Origin: Annona cherimola
Taxonomy: Eukaryota; Streptophyta; Magnoliopsida; Magnoliales; Annonaceae
Direction of reading: 5' to 3'
Assembly (NCBI GenBank): GCA_030490835.1
Contig: CM059975.1
Span: forward strand, 5,111,579-5,175,578
DNA length: 64,000 nucleotides
Shown here piece after piece: positions 23,931-36,493 of this stretch. Within the stretch, counting starts at the first letter, position 1; each line of letters opens with the position of its first letter. The notes beneath the pieces were generated by a model, which saw only the letters and a list, made by a program, of their open reading frames with translations, was not told the origin of the DNA and did not search any database. The translations under genes were made by a program, and so were the position numbers.

Positions 23931-24041
23931 GCATATGCATCAACGGTCAATACTACTAAGTCCTGCCAACCACTTGCGCAGGCATATGCATCAACGGTCA
24001 ATACTACTAAGTCCTGCCAACCACTTGCGCAGGCATATGCA
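23931..24041. repeat. 51-bp perfect tandem repeat, 2.2 copies
   Basis: The unit starts GCATATGCATCAACGGTCAA and ends CCACTTGCGCAG. It occurs at 23931-23981 and 23982-24032 without a mismatch, followed by a 9-base partial copy. TTTGGCTGA before the array and TCAGCCAAA after it are inverted. The unit length is a multiple of three, so a minus-strand frame repeats CASGWQDLVVLTVDAYA, but I see no reason to call it a gene. Confidence 0.85.
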
Positions 24042-24761
24042 CTTTGATATTGAGTCAGCCAAATGGACCTTCGTCCTAGGTTGGCAGGGTTACGTTCATG
24101 AAGAGACAGGATAGAATTTTTCATTTTCAATTTTTTTAAATTCTAAAAACATAAAAATACTTACTTATTCCATTTTCTATATTAAATTTCTTTCTTCTGT
24201 TCATGATTCTGATAAGGTAAGATGTACGATAAAAAAAAAGAATTTTTTTATATTTTTTATTGATCTTTATACATCGTTGACAACTAATATTACAATCTGG
24301 TATGTTTACAATTGTCATACAATGAAAAAATATTTTTATAAATATCCCTATGTTAGGGGAAATTTTGTATATCCCTCAATACTCGGAGAAATTTTGTAAA
24401 AATCTCTGCGTAAGGGGATTATTGAAAAGTTCTGCTTAATAAACCCACATATGGTGGTACTCAAAACCACGTCTGCCCTTTGTGGGCCAGAAGTGATTAC
24501 CACACTTTGTGGCGAATTATTATATGTTAAAAATGAAAAATTACACAAGAATTAAAAAATTGCATGAAAAATGAAAAATAAATTACTATTTTCTAATATT
24601 TTTAAAAATGAGAAATTCTATCCTTCCCCATCCCATTCAATTACATTTATATCTTCCTACGTAATTATTCTATTCTTAATAATTATCTCTATCATACCAT
24701 TATTCTAAAAAGCTTTCATCTGCAGATCTTCTAAGCGAGAAATGCATGAGAAGATAAGGTT
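24042..24761. other. AT-rich spacer
   Basis: No gene seen. Around 24340-24480 short words such as AAATTTTGTATATCCCT and AAATTTTGTAAAAATCTC resemble the outer parts of the palindromic element at 44122-44595. Confidence 0.35.
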
Positions 24762-25125
24762 AATAAATGATCTTTTGAAGCCTCTGTGAAGCCGGCCCAA
24801 AAATCTATTTTTTTATTTTTTTCATGAATAAGTAAATCTAAGTGTATTAAATCTATAAATCGAATTGTACCATTTTTGAATTTTTTAAGTATTTTTTTGG
24901 ATTTTTAAACACAATAGCATTTCCGTAATTTTTAGATCTCAGAAAATTGCGGAAATGTCACTGTGTTTAAAAATCCAAAAAAATACTTAAAAAATCTAAA
25001 AATGGTAAAATTCGATTTATAGATTTAATACACCTAGATTTACTTATTCATGAAAAAAAATTTAAAAAAATTAAAAAAATAAATTTTTGGAATGGCTTCA
25101 CGAAAGCTTCAAAAGATCAGGACTC
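24762..25125. mobile_element. fold-back (Mutator-like) MITE
   Basis: Both ends have seven variable bases and then GATCTTTTGAAGC, followed by GTGAAGCC. The core carries TTTTTAAACACAATAGCATT and its complement. GATAAGGTT flanks it perfectly (24753-24761 and 25126-25134). The terminal signature is the same as in the element at 13678. Confidence 0.85.
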
Positions 25126-25134
25126 GATAAGGTT

Positions 25135-25978
25135 AGCCAATTCATGTCCGGTAGTTCAGGGACTCAAACCAGGGTCCAGTACTACTCTGGAATATTTAAA
25201 GTAGTTTTGGAGTCATGTGGACCACATGGTTGGAAGAATATGCGCAGCTCGTGTTTGACCGTTCAGCGGATTTGCTCCACTGTTTTTGGCTGCTCCTCTG
25301 AAGGCAGGAAAGTTGCGCCTGGTGGGGATTTCATGGATGCCATACGTGAGGACGACGAATAAAGTGTAGCAGCCAATTTCAACATATAGAAAAATGATGT
25401 ACATCCCTGATTGCTTCTATCAGCCTCGGATGAAGCTTCGCGCTAGTCGTCTTCTGCATAAAAGGTGAAACACCCCTCCATCTCCACTTGGTATCAGAAA
25501 TCGAGTTCGAGGAAAGCATATCCCCCCACAACATTATTTATCAAGAAGCAATTTTGGCCGTCCATCCAACTTCTGCTTAAGATGGTGGATACCCTGTGTA
25601 TTCTCCTCCGCAGATTCTATATTTCCAACGGCGATGGTCTAGATTTAAAGTGGCGAAAACCTATAGAAGTTTGGAAAGAGTATCGGCTGCTTTGATTATC
25701 TTGGCACTTTCGACGGTGGAGATGAGTTCCATGGCTGCTTTCACTTCATTCCTACCGCACATGACCGGTAGCTGTGGTCCATCGACCATAAACATAAAGG
25801 GTGGTTTTAGTCGATTTTTGCGTGGAACGGCAGCATATCATTTCATATCACTTACGAGATTTGCTAAAATCTCCAGCTGGCAATTATGCCACGGTGTCGG
25901 GCTTGGTGCGGTACGACCATGAGAGCGGAGTCCCCATGTGCGCAGGCGAGTCGTATTTATTACTATTATTTAATGATT
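25135..25978. other. unrecognised GC-moderate island, possible gene relic
   Basis: This stretch has a more coding-like composition than its flanks and several overlapping short open frames on the plus strand (25087-25362, 25465-25695, 25596-25922). None matches a family I know, and stops break any longer frame on either strand. TTGGTATCAGAAATCGAG near 25490 faintly resembles a tRNA-Met primer site of an LTR retroelement, so a retroelement or gene relic is possible. Confidence 0.3.
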
Positions 25979-25980
25979 AA

Positions 25981-26220
25981 GCGTGTACTTAAATAACTGT
26001 ACAAACTTTCACTTTCTACGATTATTTTATTTTTAATTATTTTTTATATATTTTCTATATAATTATTTTATTTGTCAATCATTTTTATAATATTACTCAT
26101 AAAACTGATATACCTTTTTTTTTCCTCCTCATTATTATATATATCTTATCACATAATTTTTCAAGATTCAAGATTTTACACAAAAAATATTCAAAACTTT
26201 TATTACTTACCAACATACCG
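25981..26220. mobile_element. Tourist-like MITE, eroded
   Basis: GCGTGTACTTAAATAAC at the left and TTACCAACATACCG at the right are degenerate family ends. TAA flanks both sides (25978-25980 and 26221-26223). The body has CTATATAATTATTTTATTTG. Confidence 0.5.
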
Positions 26221-26223
26221 TAA

Positions 26224-27788
26224 GTAACATACTAACATGGGGAATTTTGAGTACCTTAACTCGCATCTTTTACAATATTTGTTACCAGAGTTATGAAATA
26301 GCTGAAAAAAAATAGATGTACTGTGTAATAAAGATAGGAGTGGAAAAATTAATAAAAAAACAGATAGGAGTGGCAATTGAAAATATCAAAAATATGATTA
26401 TTTGGAATAATTATCAACATAACTTTAATTAAACATCAGAATAATGAACCTCCATTTTCCATCTTATTTATCTTTTTAACCGATATTGTGTTTATATGTT
26501 ACAATAATTAAATTTATCCATTATTACACTTATTGTCATGTGTTAGTTTTTAAAGAAAAGTTTTTTGGATTTTGGTTCCATGAAGCCCGTTGCATGGGAG
26601 AAAAATGCAGCCGCGCCAAAATACATATTTAATATCATTTTTTAATTCATTAAGAGTATTCAATACATATATTAAATTTTATCAATTTTGAAGGCATATA
26701 TATATATATATTTGAATTTCAATATTAGCACCATAATGTTTGACTCAACAATAAATATCTAAACACCTCAAGAGTAATAAAACTTTTTTTATTCATATAT
26801 ACACAATCAACTTAAAATCTTTTAAAATCAAACTCTGAATTATTTTTACAAACTTTTCAAAAGGAGACAATGTACTTCTATCTAATAAATCTGAAGACAA
26901 ATCTCTTCCTAAAAAATAAAAAGACACAATTCCTAAATAATAAGTAGAAGATGCATCCACTGCCACTCAAACACGGGCTAGTAGGAAGGCAGACACGCAT
27001 TGCTAGAAGTACAGAGCCCGCCTAGCTATACATAGATTGAAGCATTATTTGGTAAGAAGTGTGGATAGCAGGAACATTTTCACACACATATTTCAAAAAA
27101 AAAGAAAAAAAAATAACTCAACTATCCTAAATTTTTTATTTTTTACTCTTACATTTCAATTATTTTATCATACAGCTACTCTATTTACTAACACTTTATT
27201 CTTTTCATATTACATCACTTTTATACTTTTCAAAAAAATTATTTTATCAACTTTTCAATTATCCTCTCACTCACATTACGAAATTGACTTATAATAATAG
27301 TTTCATGAAAAAAACTAAAATCGTATATTTGGGTAGATTGTATTTTTTGCTCTCACATAGTCCGCATTATATCAAGATTTTTTTATTAGTATTATACGCA
27401 TTATGACGCCTAATATTACAAATGCTACATACGTGCACTTTGCCTAATTTGAAACCACGTCATTTGGCATTACTACTAATGCTCTTGGCCACTAGGTTGT
27501 TACCCTAGTGGCAGTTATATATTGAGTTTTTTAATTTTCATCTATTTTATTTAAATCATTGTCTCCATTTTATTTTACTTTTCAATCATCTTCTTTCCCC
27601 ATTTTGTAAAATTTCTCAATAAAACTAAAATATTGATCAGGCAACTCGATTGCTCATACACTCATTGAATTTGTTACTAGAGTCAGTCAATTGTCATGTG
27701 TAGGAAAGGTTTCTCCTCCCAAGTGCATATATGCACTTCTTTGTGAAGACTCATTTTTTCTTATAAGGAATTACCTCAAGGTCCACCA
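26224..27788. other. AT-rich spacer
   Basis: No gene seen. It contains a short TA microsatellite near 26696-26711, Tourist-like words at 27090-27290, and a small hairpin CCACTAGG/CCTAGTGG at 27491-27513. Confidence 0.4.
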
Positions 27789-28669
27789 TAGAAGTGCAAC
27801 TTAGTACCGAGTTGGATTAAATCTGCCCTGATTCAACTCGCTTTTAAAACCAAATTTAGATTTAATTTTGAAAATTTTTAAAAATAGATTTAGTTTTAAC
27901 CTAACCAAGGAGGAATTGAAATCGATATTGGGTTTACATCAGCCCAAATCTAAAACTCGATTTGGTTCAAACCTAATATCCCCCTAATTTCTTAAAAGAA
28001 TAATATTAGTTTATGCGTTAAGTATTTTAACTATAATTATATAAATGTCCATTCATGTAACCATAACCCAATTAAACAGTAAAAATATTTATTTTAAAAC
28101 TTAAATATTACCTACATTTGTTCATAAAAAAATGAATTTATTACATTTATATTAACTTAATTTGTAAATAATTATAAATGCATCAACTATTTAAAGATTA
28201 TTGCATACATACTAATTAATTATGAAATATATAAATATCACTTTTGTTGAACTTTTTTGATAGTGATGTCATGAAATCTCATTTATTTTTTTTTACCTTG
28301 ATTGTTGATGATAAATTTGTTAAATTTATTATACCTAGCATCATCTTTTAATTAGAAAATTAATTTTCATCAAAATCAAATATATCATAAGTCATATAAA
28401 TATATTCATATATGAATTATGAATAAAAAATTTATCATAATCAAAAGTATATTTTAGAATTACTTGTTGCGAATGCAATAATATTCAAATAATTTGGTAT
28501 TTTTATTGGTAGATTTAAATTTGGTTTGAGAATAACCCAAATTTCAATAAAAATCAACTCAAACTTAGATTCTAATGCTAAGATTAGGGTTTAGGTTTAT
28601 CTAAACTTATTAAGCATAGGGTTAAAGTTCACATAAACTAGGTACAATTCGATCTAAGTTGCACTCCTA
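27789..28669. mobile_element. hAT-like non-autonomous element
   Basis: The inverted ends are TAGAAGTGCAACTTAG and, in inverse, TAGGAGTGCAACTTAG. They start with TAG and resemble plant hAT ends. GTCCACCA (27781-27788) and GTCACCCT (28670-28677) look like a degraded 8-base duplication. The 881-base interior is AT-rich and non-coding. Confidence 0.6.
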
Positions 28670-29420
28670 GTCACCCTCCCTAGTCCCTACTTTCTTTGCA
28701 CGAGGAGGCATGCGAGTGGGCTAAGAGGTGGGCCACCAAGGCCTATTTTTCAAAGAGAGTGAGAGCTTCGTAGTGGCAATCGATTGGGCTCTGCCAGCCC
28801 ACCTGAGCCTAATACTGGGCCGTCAATGGGCCTACCAACACCCACCAAAATCCCAGTGTCCACGTGGAAAACCAAGATCCACACTCGGCACCCCGCGGTC
28901 TTTTGAATTTGCGCAGCATGTCCCGGATAAATATGAATTCGTCCATGCCTCTGTGCCATGGTAACTTCAAAGGATTATAATACTATATAATGGATCGTTC
29001 TTTAACTATACAATGTAGTTTTTAATTTTTTTGTTTTTTCTTCACTTTTCACTGTGCCAAGTACTTACGGTTCATATAACAAAATTTATCAATTTCGGAC
29101 TCATGTAATCTTATTTTATAAAATTTTAAAAATAAAAAATTATCACGTTTTCATGTGCTAGGAGTACGATAAGGGTGAAAATTTTGTATGTTTGAAAAAT
29201 TAAAAATATAAAAATTCAAAAATGATAAATTTTGTTATATCCATGAAATACACTTAAGCCCCACATTTAAGAAGAAAAATAAAAATATAAATTAAAAATA
29301 TAAATTATATAAAGTTGTTATTTAGTTAAATAATACTAGTATCATAATCCAAAAAATATCAAATAATTTTTGTCCTGAAGCGATTTGATGCACTTGGGCG
29401 TATTGAAATTTTAGTCTACT
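28670..29420. other. spacer with GC-rich patch
   Basis: The patch at 28680-28970 is GC-rich (TCCACGTGGAAAACC, GCACCCCGCGG) and holds short open frames on both strands. I recognise no product. The rest is AT-rich with fold-back core words. Confidence 0.35.
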
Positions 29421-29423
29421 TAG

Positions 29424-29962
29424 GTGCAAAACTCATTTTTTGAATTTTTTTATAAAACTATTAATTTAAGGGTTTATTTTTCATAAAAACTTTTAAAACT
29501 AAGACTTTTTCAACCTAAGACTTTTCACCCTCCACAATTATTTTTTTTTTAAATTATTTTTCATTTCTTCTTATACAACTATCTTATTTTCTATCATTTT
29601 TGCACAACTACATATATGTCTAATATATCTATTTTAACTTTATTCTCTTTAATTTTTATCATTACCCATATCATATCTTATTATTTTCTTACATTTCAAA
29701 AAATTTTACAATAAAAACTTTTTATTAAAAATTTTATTACTCTCCAAACACATGCTAAGTATATTTAATCTATAAATCAAATTTTATCATTTTATAAATG
29801 TGTATCTATTTTTTATTTTTCATTTTATTCATTTAAAAATAATTAAAACCTCCTTTTTAAAAATAATAAATATATAAACATCATTAAAAAGGTAAAACTT
29901 AAAACATGTGTTAAATACACTGAAATGACAATTTCGTAAAAAATATTAAAATTGGATTTTGC
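29424..29962. mobile_element. fold-back element with nested Tourist-like MITE
   Basis: Fold-back core words (TTTAATCTATAAATCAAATT on one side, GTTAAATACACTGAAATG on the other) surround a Tourist-like MITE at 29470-29755. The latter is flanked by TAA at 29467-29469 and 29756-29758. The outer ends are approximate. Confidence 0.55.
29470..29755. mobile_element. Tourist-like MITE nested in a fold-back element
   Basis: GGGTTTATTTTTC at the left and CCAAACACATGC at the right, with TAA duplicated on both sides. The body has ACAACTATCTTATTTTCTAT and CATATCTTATTATTTTC as in its relatives. Confidence 0.65.
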
Positions 29963-30303
29963 TATTTGATATTTTGGATCATGATATTTTCATATGCTTG
30001 GTTGCTCAAAAGCTTTTTCTTATTCAACGCCTATTTTGTTGAAAGGTGACTTTCTTTTATGTTGTGGAAAGGCCACTTTAAATATATACTTTTATACAAT
30101 TTTAAAATATAAATCATACCATTTCAGCAAAATGATGATTAGGTTTTTCTTATTCTTAGCATCCATTTGTGGACTTTTTTTTTTTTTTTTTGGCAAGAGC
30201 ATCCATTTGTGGACCTGAGACGCATTTAAACTTAAAGTCACTTATTATTATTAGCTTGCGAAGGCATTAATGATAAGTCAAATGTAAGGAATTCTAGGAT
30301 GCA

Positions 30304-30568
30304 GCTGGTTGATCATTTGCGGCCATGTGTCCCGGCCAAAAACATATATTTTTTTATTTTTTCATGGGCAAATAAATCTAGATGTATTAAATTTAAAAAC
30401 TAAAATTTACCATTTTTTGATATTTTTAATTTTTTAAAATTTTTAAACATGTGATATTTTCATAATTTTTAAGTCTTAGTTTATAGATTTAATACACATA
30501 AATTTAGTTGCAAGTTAAAAAATAAAAAAAAATAATCCGTGCGTCCCGGCCCCAAATGATTACGGCTC
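30304..30568. mobile_element. fold-back (Mutator-like) MITE with GTCCCGGCC arms
   Basis: The left end GCTGGTTGATCATTTGC and, in inverse, the right end GAGCCGTAATCATTTGG share the family layout of seven bases then GATC/AATC. The arms contain TGTCCCGGCC and CGTCCCGGCC. The left half of the core is only partly matched by the right half, so the centre has lost sequence. Flanks TAGGATGCA and TTAGATGCA are a degraded 9-base duplication. Confidence 0.6.
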
Positions 30569-30683
30569 TTAGATGCATGCCATTCTTTTAAAAGTAGTGC
30601 ACTTTTTCCTTAGGAAAAAAAAAAGTGCCCTTGGACAGCCATGACACGCATGCCATTAGTACCTAGCAAGTACATATAATATT

Positions 30684-31012
30684 TCAATGTATACCGATCC
30701 ATCGGTGTGCAAAAATTTTATTTTTTATTTTTCTGAAATTTTTTATAAAATTGTTAACCATATATTTAATTTATAAACTAAAATTTTCTAATTTTGAAAA
30801 TATATATTTATTTTTTAAAATAGGCAGAGTTTTATTTTGTTTTGATGTAGAGTTTTAGTCACTATTAAATGACTAAAATATCTTTTTTAAATTTATATAT
30901 ATAAATCTTAAAAATGATAAAACTTAATATATAAGTTAAATATACCCGGGTTAACAATGGTATAAAAAAAACTATTTAGAAAAAAAAAAAACTTCACGCT
31001 TTGATACATTGA
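30684..31012. mobile_element. fold-back MITE, eroded
   Basis: ATTTCAATGTATACC at the left is matched in inverse by TGATACATTGAAAT at the right. The interior has the fold-back core words (TTTATAAACTAAAATTTTCT, CTTAATATATAAGTTAAATA). The target duplication was not found. Confidence 0.5.
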
Positions 31013-31760
31013 AATTCCAATGCATTATGATATATTAAAGTATTATTTGGTGAGTACAACATTTGATGAAATGAAATAGGATTGATTGACTTTTCCTATC
31101 TCGCACAAAATATTTTATTTTCGAAGTATAAATAATTTTATTTATTATTCCCAATATTATTTTTCTATATCTACTGCAAGTTTTCATTCCTCGCTAGTCA
31201 TCCTCATTTAGTTTCCGTGCATTGATTATATTGATGCAGAGATATAGTTATTTTTATTTATTTTTTCATAAACAGGTTTTATTATATATATTTGATTCGT
31301 ATAATAAGTTTTACCATTTGACAGAAATTTTATATATTTTATTTTGAATTTTAAAAAATAAATTTTTTAATAGGTGGTAATGACTTAATCACCTTTAAAA
31401 TTATTTGTGAAAGATAAAATAAATAAATCTATAAATGTATTACATGTTAGCCTATATCGCAAGAAATCAGATCCTTTTTTTCCCAAAGAAATTAAAGTAG
31501 AAAAAATAAAATAGAGGATGTCAATTATAAAATTTAAATGAATGGAAATATAAATATAATTTACCATGAAAAATAGAATTATTAAATGTTGAAAATTACA
31601 AAAAATTATTTTAATTCAAGCCATGTGTTAATGCACGTGTAAATAACGGTCCGACTCGTGCGTGCTTGGTGAGTTGGTGACTGATCTCTACTCGCGCGTG
31701 CATAACACACATAACGGTTGAGTTAGCATTCGAGCAGTTCTTTTCTGATGGTACCCTGAC
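31013..31760. other. spacer upstream of the cyclin pseudogene
   Basis: AT-rich up to about 31600, then more GC-rich. Two AACGG words, core of the mitosis-specific activator motif, lie at 31645-31652 and 31708-31715. The better one reads ATAACGGTTGA. Confidence 0.4.
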
Positions 31761-31765
31761 CATGG

Positions 31766-34430
31766 CATGCTCGCATTGGAAATCTCAAGAGAAACGCAGC
31801 CACTCTCTGCTGCGCCGCTGACCCGGAGAAAAAGAAGCTGAGGAATGCCATCAGTGAAAGCGAGCAGAATTCTCTCTCTGGCTTTCAGTCCTTCCCCCTT
31901 CTTCCTGTTCTTCGATTAACTTCGTAACCCTCCTAATTTCGGAATTTTAGGACAAAACCAAGATGAAACAATCTCTTGCTGATGATAGACGGTACGTTGC
32001 TGGCCATCTTTCATTGATTTGATCCTCTCAGCATCCTCGATTTTTTATGAATCATCCGCGATCTTTCTCTGCGCTGCAGGCCAAAACCCTCGCCGTCAAC
32101 AACAGGTACCGCCAAGATCCCCATAGTTTCAGCTTTCTTTTCCGGTTTTGGTCTTTAGGGTACTGAGTTTTTCTCCTCGGAAGATCTAATCTTTTTCCTT
32201 TTCCTCTGTTTTACTTCTAGGAGGCTTGCACGAAAGTGGCTAATGGGGATTAGGTAAATTCCATCGTAAATATCTTCCTCATTTGGTGCTTTTTAATTAT
32301 GATCTCTTACATGACATTGGGTCATGATCTTGCTAGTGGACTCAGAGCCTTCTTCGGGTGTTTGGTTGGAGGTAAAACTTTTGATAAAAACTTTTCAGAG
32401 TAGAAGTTGTCAATTTGATAGAAAATGATGTGATATGATAGGGGTAATAATGAGGTGTAAAGAAAATAAAGTTAAAATAGATAGGGTAGTTGTATGGGTA
32501 TTTGTGTGGAAATGATTGAAAAGTAGAGTTGTTTATATAGGAAAATGTGAAAAAATAATTAAAAAATAAGATAGTTGTGGGGAGTGAAAAGTTTTTGATT
32601 GAAAAGTTTTCATTGACATGTTTTGTGTGTAACCAAACACACCCTTCATGTAATAATCCCGGGCATTTGTTTGTGAACCTTTATACGTGGTTTTTTAATC
32701 CGCAAATGCTTGTATTTTTTATCCACAATATAAAAAGGATTTTAGCGAGCAATCTGATGGCGCAGAGTGCGTGAGAGGTGGTTTTAGGTGAGATGATTGC
32801 ATATTTGTGCACCTTATTCAAAAATTGTGGTCTTCTGCTGGCGGATCCCACTAGACTAGTCTCTCTATTGCCAACAGATGAAAGCTTTCAGTGAGGTTTC
32901 ATGGATAAAACATAAAACTAGAACTGTTAGTCATATGATGGATGATAAAGTTGGCAATAATGAACTTAATTCTTGATACTTGTCATTGGACTTATTCAAT
33001 GAAACTATCTAGACTACAGGTTAGTGTAGGTATCTAGGCCATGGGTTAATTTTGGTTGGATATATGATAGACTGAGGTTTTACATATTCAATTATCTAAG
33101 TGATGGATATTGTTCGATAGTTAATTGAAAATATTCAATTGGTTTATTTTTGACAAATAACTGTCTACCAATCAGAGTTGAGATTGTTTCATTTTAGTTT
33201 TTCTTTGAGGTATCTGGTACCATATCAATAGTTTTGATCATGGGGACCAAGGTAGACTTTGTTAGTGTATCAAATTTCAATTGCATGTAAAGAAAACAAG
33301 AAGATGTGGGTTATTGTGCTGATGCTTCTATGGTGCTAGCCTATTTCAATCACAACATATGGTAGATGGCTTTCATCTAGAAGATCTCTCATCACATTGA
33401 TCATATGGCTTTGTTGCTTTTGCTTCTGTTTTATGTTAATGCTGAAAGCTCAATGAAAACAAATGTAAAAAATTCACAGAAACCAAGAATTCATGGTGAT
33501 TCTTCTTGATCAACTATAACTAGTTTCCATAATTTTATGAGAATGCCTGGATGTTTAGTACGTGACTGATTTTGATGTATATTTATTTTATATGTTTAGT
33601 AGTATCCCTAATTCTATTCATTGAATCTGATAGAAATTAAAACCAGGAGGAAAACATTGGTGGAAATCAGTAGCATGAGAACCTAAACTGGGAATGATTC
33701 TAACCTGATGTAAGTAAAAGCTGATAGTTTGTAATCACTATTGAAGATTGGACATTTTTCTAATTAGCTGTCTAGTGTCATGTCTTATGTCTTTTTTCTT
33801 GTCTTTTTCATATTGCTGTATTAACCTGTTTGGTATGTTCCAACGTATAAATGATATCAAATGTTAAATAAAAGCAAGATGGTTTAAATTAACAAGCTTA
33901 TTTTTGAATCAGGAGAAACCTGATCTAGTGTATTTTTTTACCATCTCAATTTATCTAATTTAATGCTTTTTGCAGGACTAAAAGGAGGAGGTCTCCTTCC
34001 CAACCAACATGGAATTACAGCTCCAACATTGTTGTTTTGGCTTCACTTATTTGCCATTTTTAAATTCGATTTTAAGTTAGATATTGTATCTTGTGGTTGT
34101 AGATATGCATCAGCAAGTCAGACTGTCAAAGTTCTCAATATCTGGAAAATTGTTGGAAAGTGCTCAGTGCTCATATTTAAGCATTCACATTCTGAATATC
34201 ATAAAATAAACGCCCAGTAAAAGGACTATGTACTTAAGATTAAAATCAACATAGGTTTGTACGTCTGAATCCTATCCTGACATATTAATACAAAAGTCTC
34301 AATCATCGTTGCATGAGTCTCATTTTCTAAGATAACATAGGATTTTAGAACCAATTTTCTTATTTTTTGGGTGCTTGATTCTGCTTTCTTCCATTGTGAT
34401 ATTGACTTCGAATTCAAATTAAGATCCTAT
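31766..34430 (+). pseudogene. truncated copy of the B3-type cyclin gene
   Basis: This is a tandem partial duplicate of the gene at 50350-62617. Similarity starts in the 5' region near 31766 (compare 50150). It covers exon 1 (31963-31991, ATGAAACAATCTCTTGCTG), exon 2 (32080-32106), exon 3 (about 32221-32253, ending GGGGATTAG|GTAAATTCC) and much of intron 3. A junction near 33402-33415 then jumps to sequence matching about 55083, so exons 4-12 are missing. Copies of exons 13-16 follow (about 33440-34165) and similarity ends near 34430. Exon 1 has lost 14 bases and exon 2 about 49, which shifts the frame. The exon 16 donor GGTACG has become GGAAAG. All cyclin-box exons and the RKALADVSN box are absent, so it cannot make a working cyclin. 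A Tourist-like MITE sits in intron 3. Confidence 0.88.
32356..32644. mobile_element. Tourist-like MITE in the cyclin pseudogene
   Basis: The left end GGGTGTTTGGTTGG and right end AACCAAACACACCC are flanked by TTC at 32353-32355 and 32645-32647. It is absent from the matching intron of the intact cyclin gene, so it inserted after the duplication or was lost from the other copy. Confidence 0.75.
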
Positions 34431-36269
34431 TTAATGACTAAAAACAAAAATGTACGAATTAAAAGCTTAGTGAGTAAACAGTGTTTTTTTAAAAATTTAA
34501 ATTCGTTTTGAATACATCTAGTGTGGAGATCAAAATTCAACTTTTCATGATATGACATACAGTTTTCATTCTCATGCTCACCATAAAATATGCACGTTTA
34601 TTTGTGCATGTTTTATTTGCATGCTATGCACCCGTTTGCATTCCTGGATATGGCACTTACGCTTGCGTAGTCATTCTACATGTTTGCGAGCAAGTAACAT
34701 GCTTTGTAGTCTTGAACTGTGGTGATTACAGTAAGACTCATCTCCATAGAATACCAATATACTTTGCAGTCCTAGACTTAGTCTCAATCTGCTTTACGAT
34801 AATATGGCCATAGTTTACATTCGGTCCTCTAAATCTGTAACAGGCTTGTGTGTTTGTGTGTGTGTGTGTTTTTAAAAACAAGACTAAGTTAACTAGCTTT
34901 TAAGGCTTCCTATCCATTAGAGCTATTTAGCCTATTATAGAGTTTGATTAAAATGGCAAATGGCAATTGCATTATAGTCAATACCTCATGTCAACACTGC
35001 TTTGCACGCCAGAAGTTATAGTCCCGCCTGTTTGGGTCCAAAAATCCATCCGTGGATGAATTTACATTCATGTTTGAGTCAGATCAATATTTTGAAGGCT
35101 GTTTTTGATTGATCTAGACTATTGATTGCATCAATATTATAATCAGCAATCATTGAACAGTCTTGAATAGTCCTAAGGTCTACCGTTACCTGATCATTTG
35201 AGTATACTCAAACAGATTAAAAATAATTCATTTATAAGCAGAAATTGTCTTTGGCCCAATTATTGACTTGGATCTGTTAAATCTAATTTGCTTCATTCCC
35301 TTCATAACTTGGGCATGTTGCTGTCATATCATCATTTCCTTCTATGTTGTAATTTAGCGTCCATCATAGCATTTGATCAACGGAGTCATATCAACAGATT
35401 CCAGTACATCTCAGTTAGGTATAAAAATGAAGTTTCAGTATAAGCTTAACTTTATGGATTGTAACCCTTTTGAGTATATCAACATGTCACATCTGATTGA
35501 ATGCAAAACATGATCCATGGTCCACTGTCATTCCATCTATCAAGCCACCCAAGTAGATGCTAACATTTTCATTTGTAAGCCATTTCATTATTACTATGTG
35601 AGACCCATGTTGTGCCTTCAACGGTCATTTTCGTGGAATGATTTATTGTCACACTTCATGGGAGATTAGGTGGGCAGCGGGTTACTTACTAGGCTAGAAT
35701 TTTCAGCATAGTGCTGGGTCCACAGATTATTTTTTTTGATTGCCTTTTCAGGCTTGCTAACTTCTAAATGCATCCAAATGGGTTGCGTCTCGTTGCCAAT
35801 TAACTGTATCACTTTGAGCGGTTCTAATTATCAAATCATTGGTTTCTTGTCTTCGTTTCAAAGTAAGCAGAAGGAGTACCCACTTGTCTCAATATTTCGG
35901 ATTAGCTGGTCAACCAAATTGCTAATTTTGATATGTTTTGAGGCCTAAAGTATCAAATAATTTACTGGAATGTTATTTGTGCTGGAAGTAGGGTCTTTCC
36001 ACTTTTTGAGTGTTCTGAAACTCAATAAAATCATGGATTTTAAGCTTTATTTCAAACTGAAGCCATGGCATGCTAATGAAAGTATTCGTTTTATGCAAGT
36101 GGGCTTATCTAGTGCTATATTTGAATGGTTTCGGAAAATTTTTTCAATACTATGTTTCAAGGACTGCTAATGAATGTCGTAACAAGAGAGTGTTTATTAT
36201 TGATAGTCTACTATTTTAGTCCTTCATTGGTTAGTCATCCAATTCTTTGATTACTCTTTACTATACATA
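34431..36269. other. spacer, no gene seen
   Basis: Short open frames only. A TG microsatellite lies at 34849-34870. About 35027-35215 may be a small inverted-repeat element (CCTGTTTGGGT at left, ACTCAAACAGA at right). Confidence 0.4.
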
Positions 36270-36493
36270 GGGTGTGTTTGGCAACACATAAGCTTTTCAA
36301 ACTAAAATTTTTCACTCTTTACAAATATATTTTTCAATCATTTCTATATAACTAACCATAACTTATTTATTTTAACTTTTTCTCTTTATTGTTTATCATT
36401 ACCTCTATCATAGTACACCATATTACCCAATTTCAAAAACTTTTACACCAAAGACTTTTCATCCAAAAGTTTTATCGCTTCCCAAACACACCC
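36270..36493. mobile_element. Tourist-like MITE
   Basis: GGGTGTGTTTGGCAACAC at the left and CCCAAACACACCC at the right. The body has TCATTTCTATATAACTAACC. It is flanked by ATA and TAT rather than a clean TTA/TAA pair. Confidence 0.7.

Noticed and set aside
25485..25505. TTGGTATCAGA as an LTR retrotransposon primer-binding site
   Set aside because: The match to the tRNA-Met site is incomplete and no LTR pair, polypurine tract or retroelement protein is visible nearby.
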